From Anaerovibrio slackiae (GTDB taxonomy: Bacteria > Bacillota > Negativicutes > Selenomonadales > Selenomonadaceae), in assembly GCF_009695585.1 (NCBI RefSeq), contig NZ_VUNR01000030.1, forward strand, positions 1 through 34,355: 34,355 nt of DNA, read 5' to 3'. Position numbers and translations under genes: made by a program. This document shows positions 33,522 to 34,355 of the stretch, in pieces. Every line of letters starts with the position of its first letter. Position 1 is the stretch's first letter. Below the pieces are notes generated by a model. That model was not told the origin of the DNA and searched no databases. It saw only the letters and a program-made list of their open reading frames with translations.

Positions 33522-34272
33522 CGTTTTAATTCCTTCCATGAGTAAGACTTTGTTTTTTGCAGAAAGCTATTTTCCGAAGCCACTGATTGAAATAGATGGT
33601 AAAACAATGCTTGAGCAGGTGGTGAATAATTATCAGTCATTACAGGAAAAGAAATTTATCTTTGTATTTGAGCAAAAAGACTGTGCAGAATTTCATCTTG
33701 ATGAGTCTGCAAGTATTTTAACAGATGGTAAATCGAATGTTATTGTATTGGAGAATGAAACAGCAGGTGCGCTTTGTACATGCTTGATGGCTATTGAATT
33801 TATCCCTAAGGATGAACCTTTATTTATCGCCAATTGTGACCAAATCATTGATATTGACTATAAAAAAATGTTCGATTATTTTGAAGATAATCAGGCTGAT
33901 GCTGGTATTGTCACATTTGAAAGCATCCATCCTCGATGGAGTTATGCAAAAATTGCGGATGAGGAAGTTGTGGAAGTTGCAGAAAAGAGACCTCTTTCCA
34001 AGCATGCAATTGCTGGTTGTTATTATTATCGGCGTGGAAAAGATTTTATAGATTCTGCTCAGCAAGCTATATTAAAAGGAAATGCAGAAGGTGGAAGATA
34101 CTATATTTCGTCTACAATGAATGAGATGATTTTGAAGGGGAAGAAAGTTGTTCCTTACTACATAGACCGTTGTCAGTATCATACTTTTTATTCTCCAGAT
34201 AAGATAAAAGAGTATGAACGGTATATACAGCAACCTGGTAATATGTCAACAGGTTTTCTCAAAAGTTTTTGA
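33514..34272 (+). CDS. Nucleotidyltransferase-like protein (sugar-nucleotide type)
   Basis: A 252-residue protein resembling the NTP_transferase family: FPKPLIEIDGKTMLEQVV near the start, EPLFIANCDQIIDIDY (the strand with the metal Asp, FxANCDQ), and a C-terminal GGRYYISSTMNEMILKGKKV. The glycine-rich GxGTR loop that normally holds the nucleotide is absent; the sequence there is SMSKTLFFAESY. GTG at 33514 after GAGGTG overlaps the previous stop; a GTG at 33502 is possible. It forms a module with the HAD and GDPD-like genes. After it, 34273-34355 shows no feature. Confidence 0.75.
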   Translation: MINVLIPSMSKTLFFAESYFPKPLIEIDGKTMLEQVVNNYQSLQEKKFIFVFEQKDCAEFHLDESASILTDGKSNVIVLENETAGALCTCLMAIEFIPKDEPLFIANCDQIIDIDYKKMFDYFEDNQADAGIVTFESIHPRWSYAKIADEEVVEVAEKRPLSKHAIAGCYYYRRGKDFIDSAQQAILKGNAEGGRYYISSTMNEMILKGKKVVPYYIDRCQYHTFYSPDKIKEYERYIQQPGNMSTGFLKSF

Positions 34273-34355
34273 AGCAAATTCTTGAAATAAAGTGCACTTA
34301 ACAAACCTTCAGGATTATAAGCAAAAATCCCAAAGGCATGTTTGTAAATATTATG

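Overview
The window looks like chromosomal DNA of an anaerobic Negativicutes bacterium of the Selenomonas/Mitsuokella type. This is inferred from Firmicutes-style promoters and ribosome sites, a LexA/PTS/LarBCE gene content, futalosine-type menaquinone genes, and an ABC-transporter polysaccharide locus of the sort found in cells with an outer membrane. No rRNA, tRNA or species marker is present, so the genus is a guess.

Region 1 (1-3.6 kb) is a beta-glucoside PTS locus in decay. It holds a 5'-truncated 6-phospho-beta-glucosidase ending at a long inverted repeat, an intact IIB gene, and the 3' end of a TnpB gene from an IS200/IS605 element abutting only the last codons of what looks like the IIC permease. 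An intact IIA and a complete 6-phospho-beta-glucosidase follow. The membrane component appears to have been deleted.

Region 2 (3.6-6.75 kb, minus strand) is a tight bioB-bioD-bioA operon with a well-formed promoter and a BirA-type operator.

Region 3 (6.75-8.5 kb) has no ordinary gene. It is a composite of two inverted ~370-bp arms, each with a 185-bp palindromic element. They enclose a promoter-to-terminator unit of about 490 nt made of consecutive hairpins (a candidate large structured RNA) and, on the other strand, a 41-codon small ORF followed by a terminator.

Region 4 (8.5-14.2 kb) encodes two MqnE-like radical SAM proteins, MqnC, an MTAP/PNP-family phosphorylase and an MFS transporter. 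It looks like the middle of a futalosine menaquinone pathway in which a phosphorylase may replace the usual nucleosidase. mqnA and mqnD are not in the window.

Region 5 (14.2-26.9 kb) is a housekeeping mixture: an NdpA-family nucleoid protein, a Met-gamma-lyase-like PLP enzyme, divergent lexA, larE-larB-larC (nickel-pincer cofactor synthesis, without larA), a FIST-GGDEF protein, a two-module U32 protein, a class III aminotransferase and a DUF554 membrane protein. Several spacers here are built of 8-, 9- or 15-nt degenerate tandem repeats that run up to the next ribosome-binding site.

Region 6 (26.9-34.3 kb) is a surface polysaccharide locus. An XRE regulator is divergent from a polyprenyl-phosphate sugar transferase whose promoter has a nine-G run between -35 and -10. 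Downstream lie a DUF4422 transferase, Wzm/Wzt exporter, a WavE-like protein and a GDPD-HAD-nucleotidyltransferase module. From about 29 kb the DNA becomes clearly more AT-rich, suggesting an acquired cassette.
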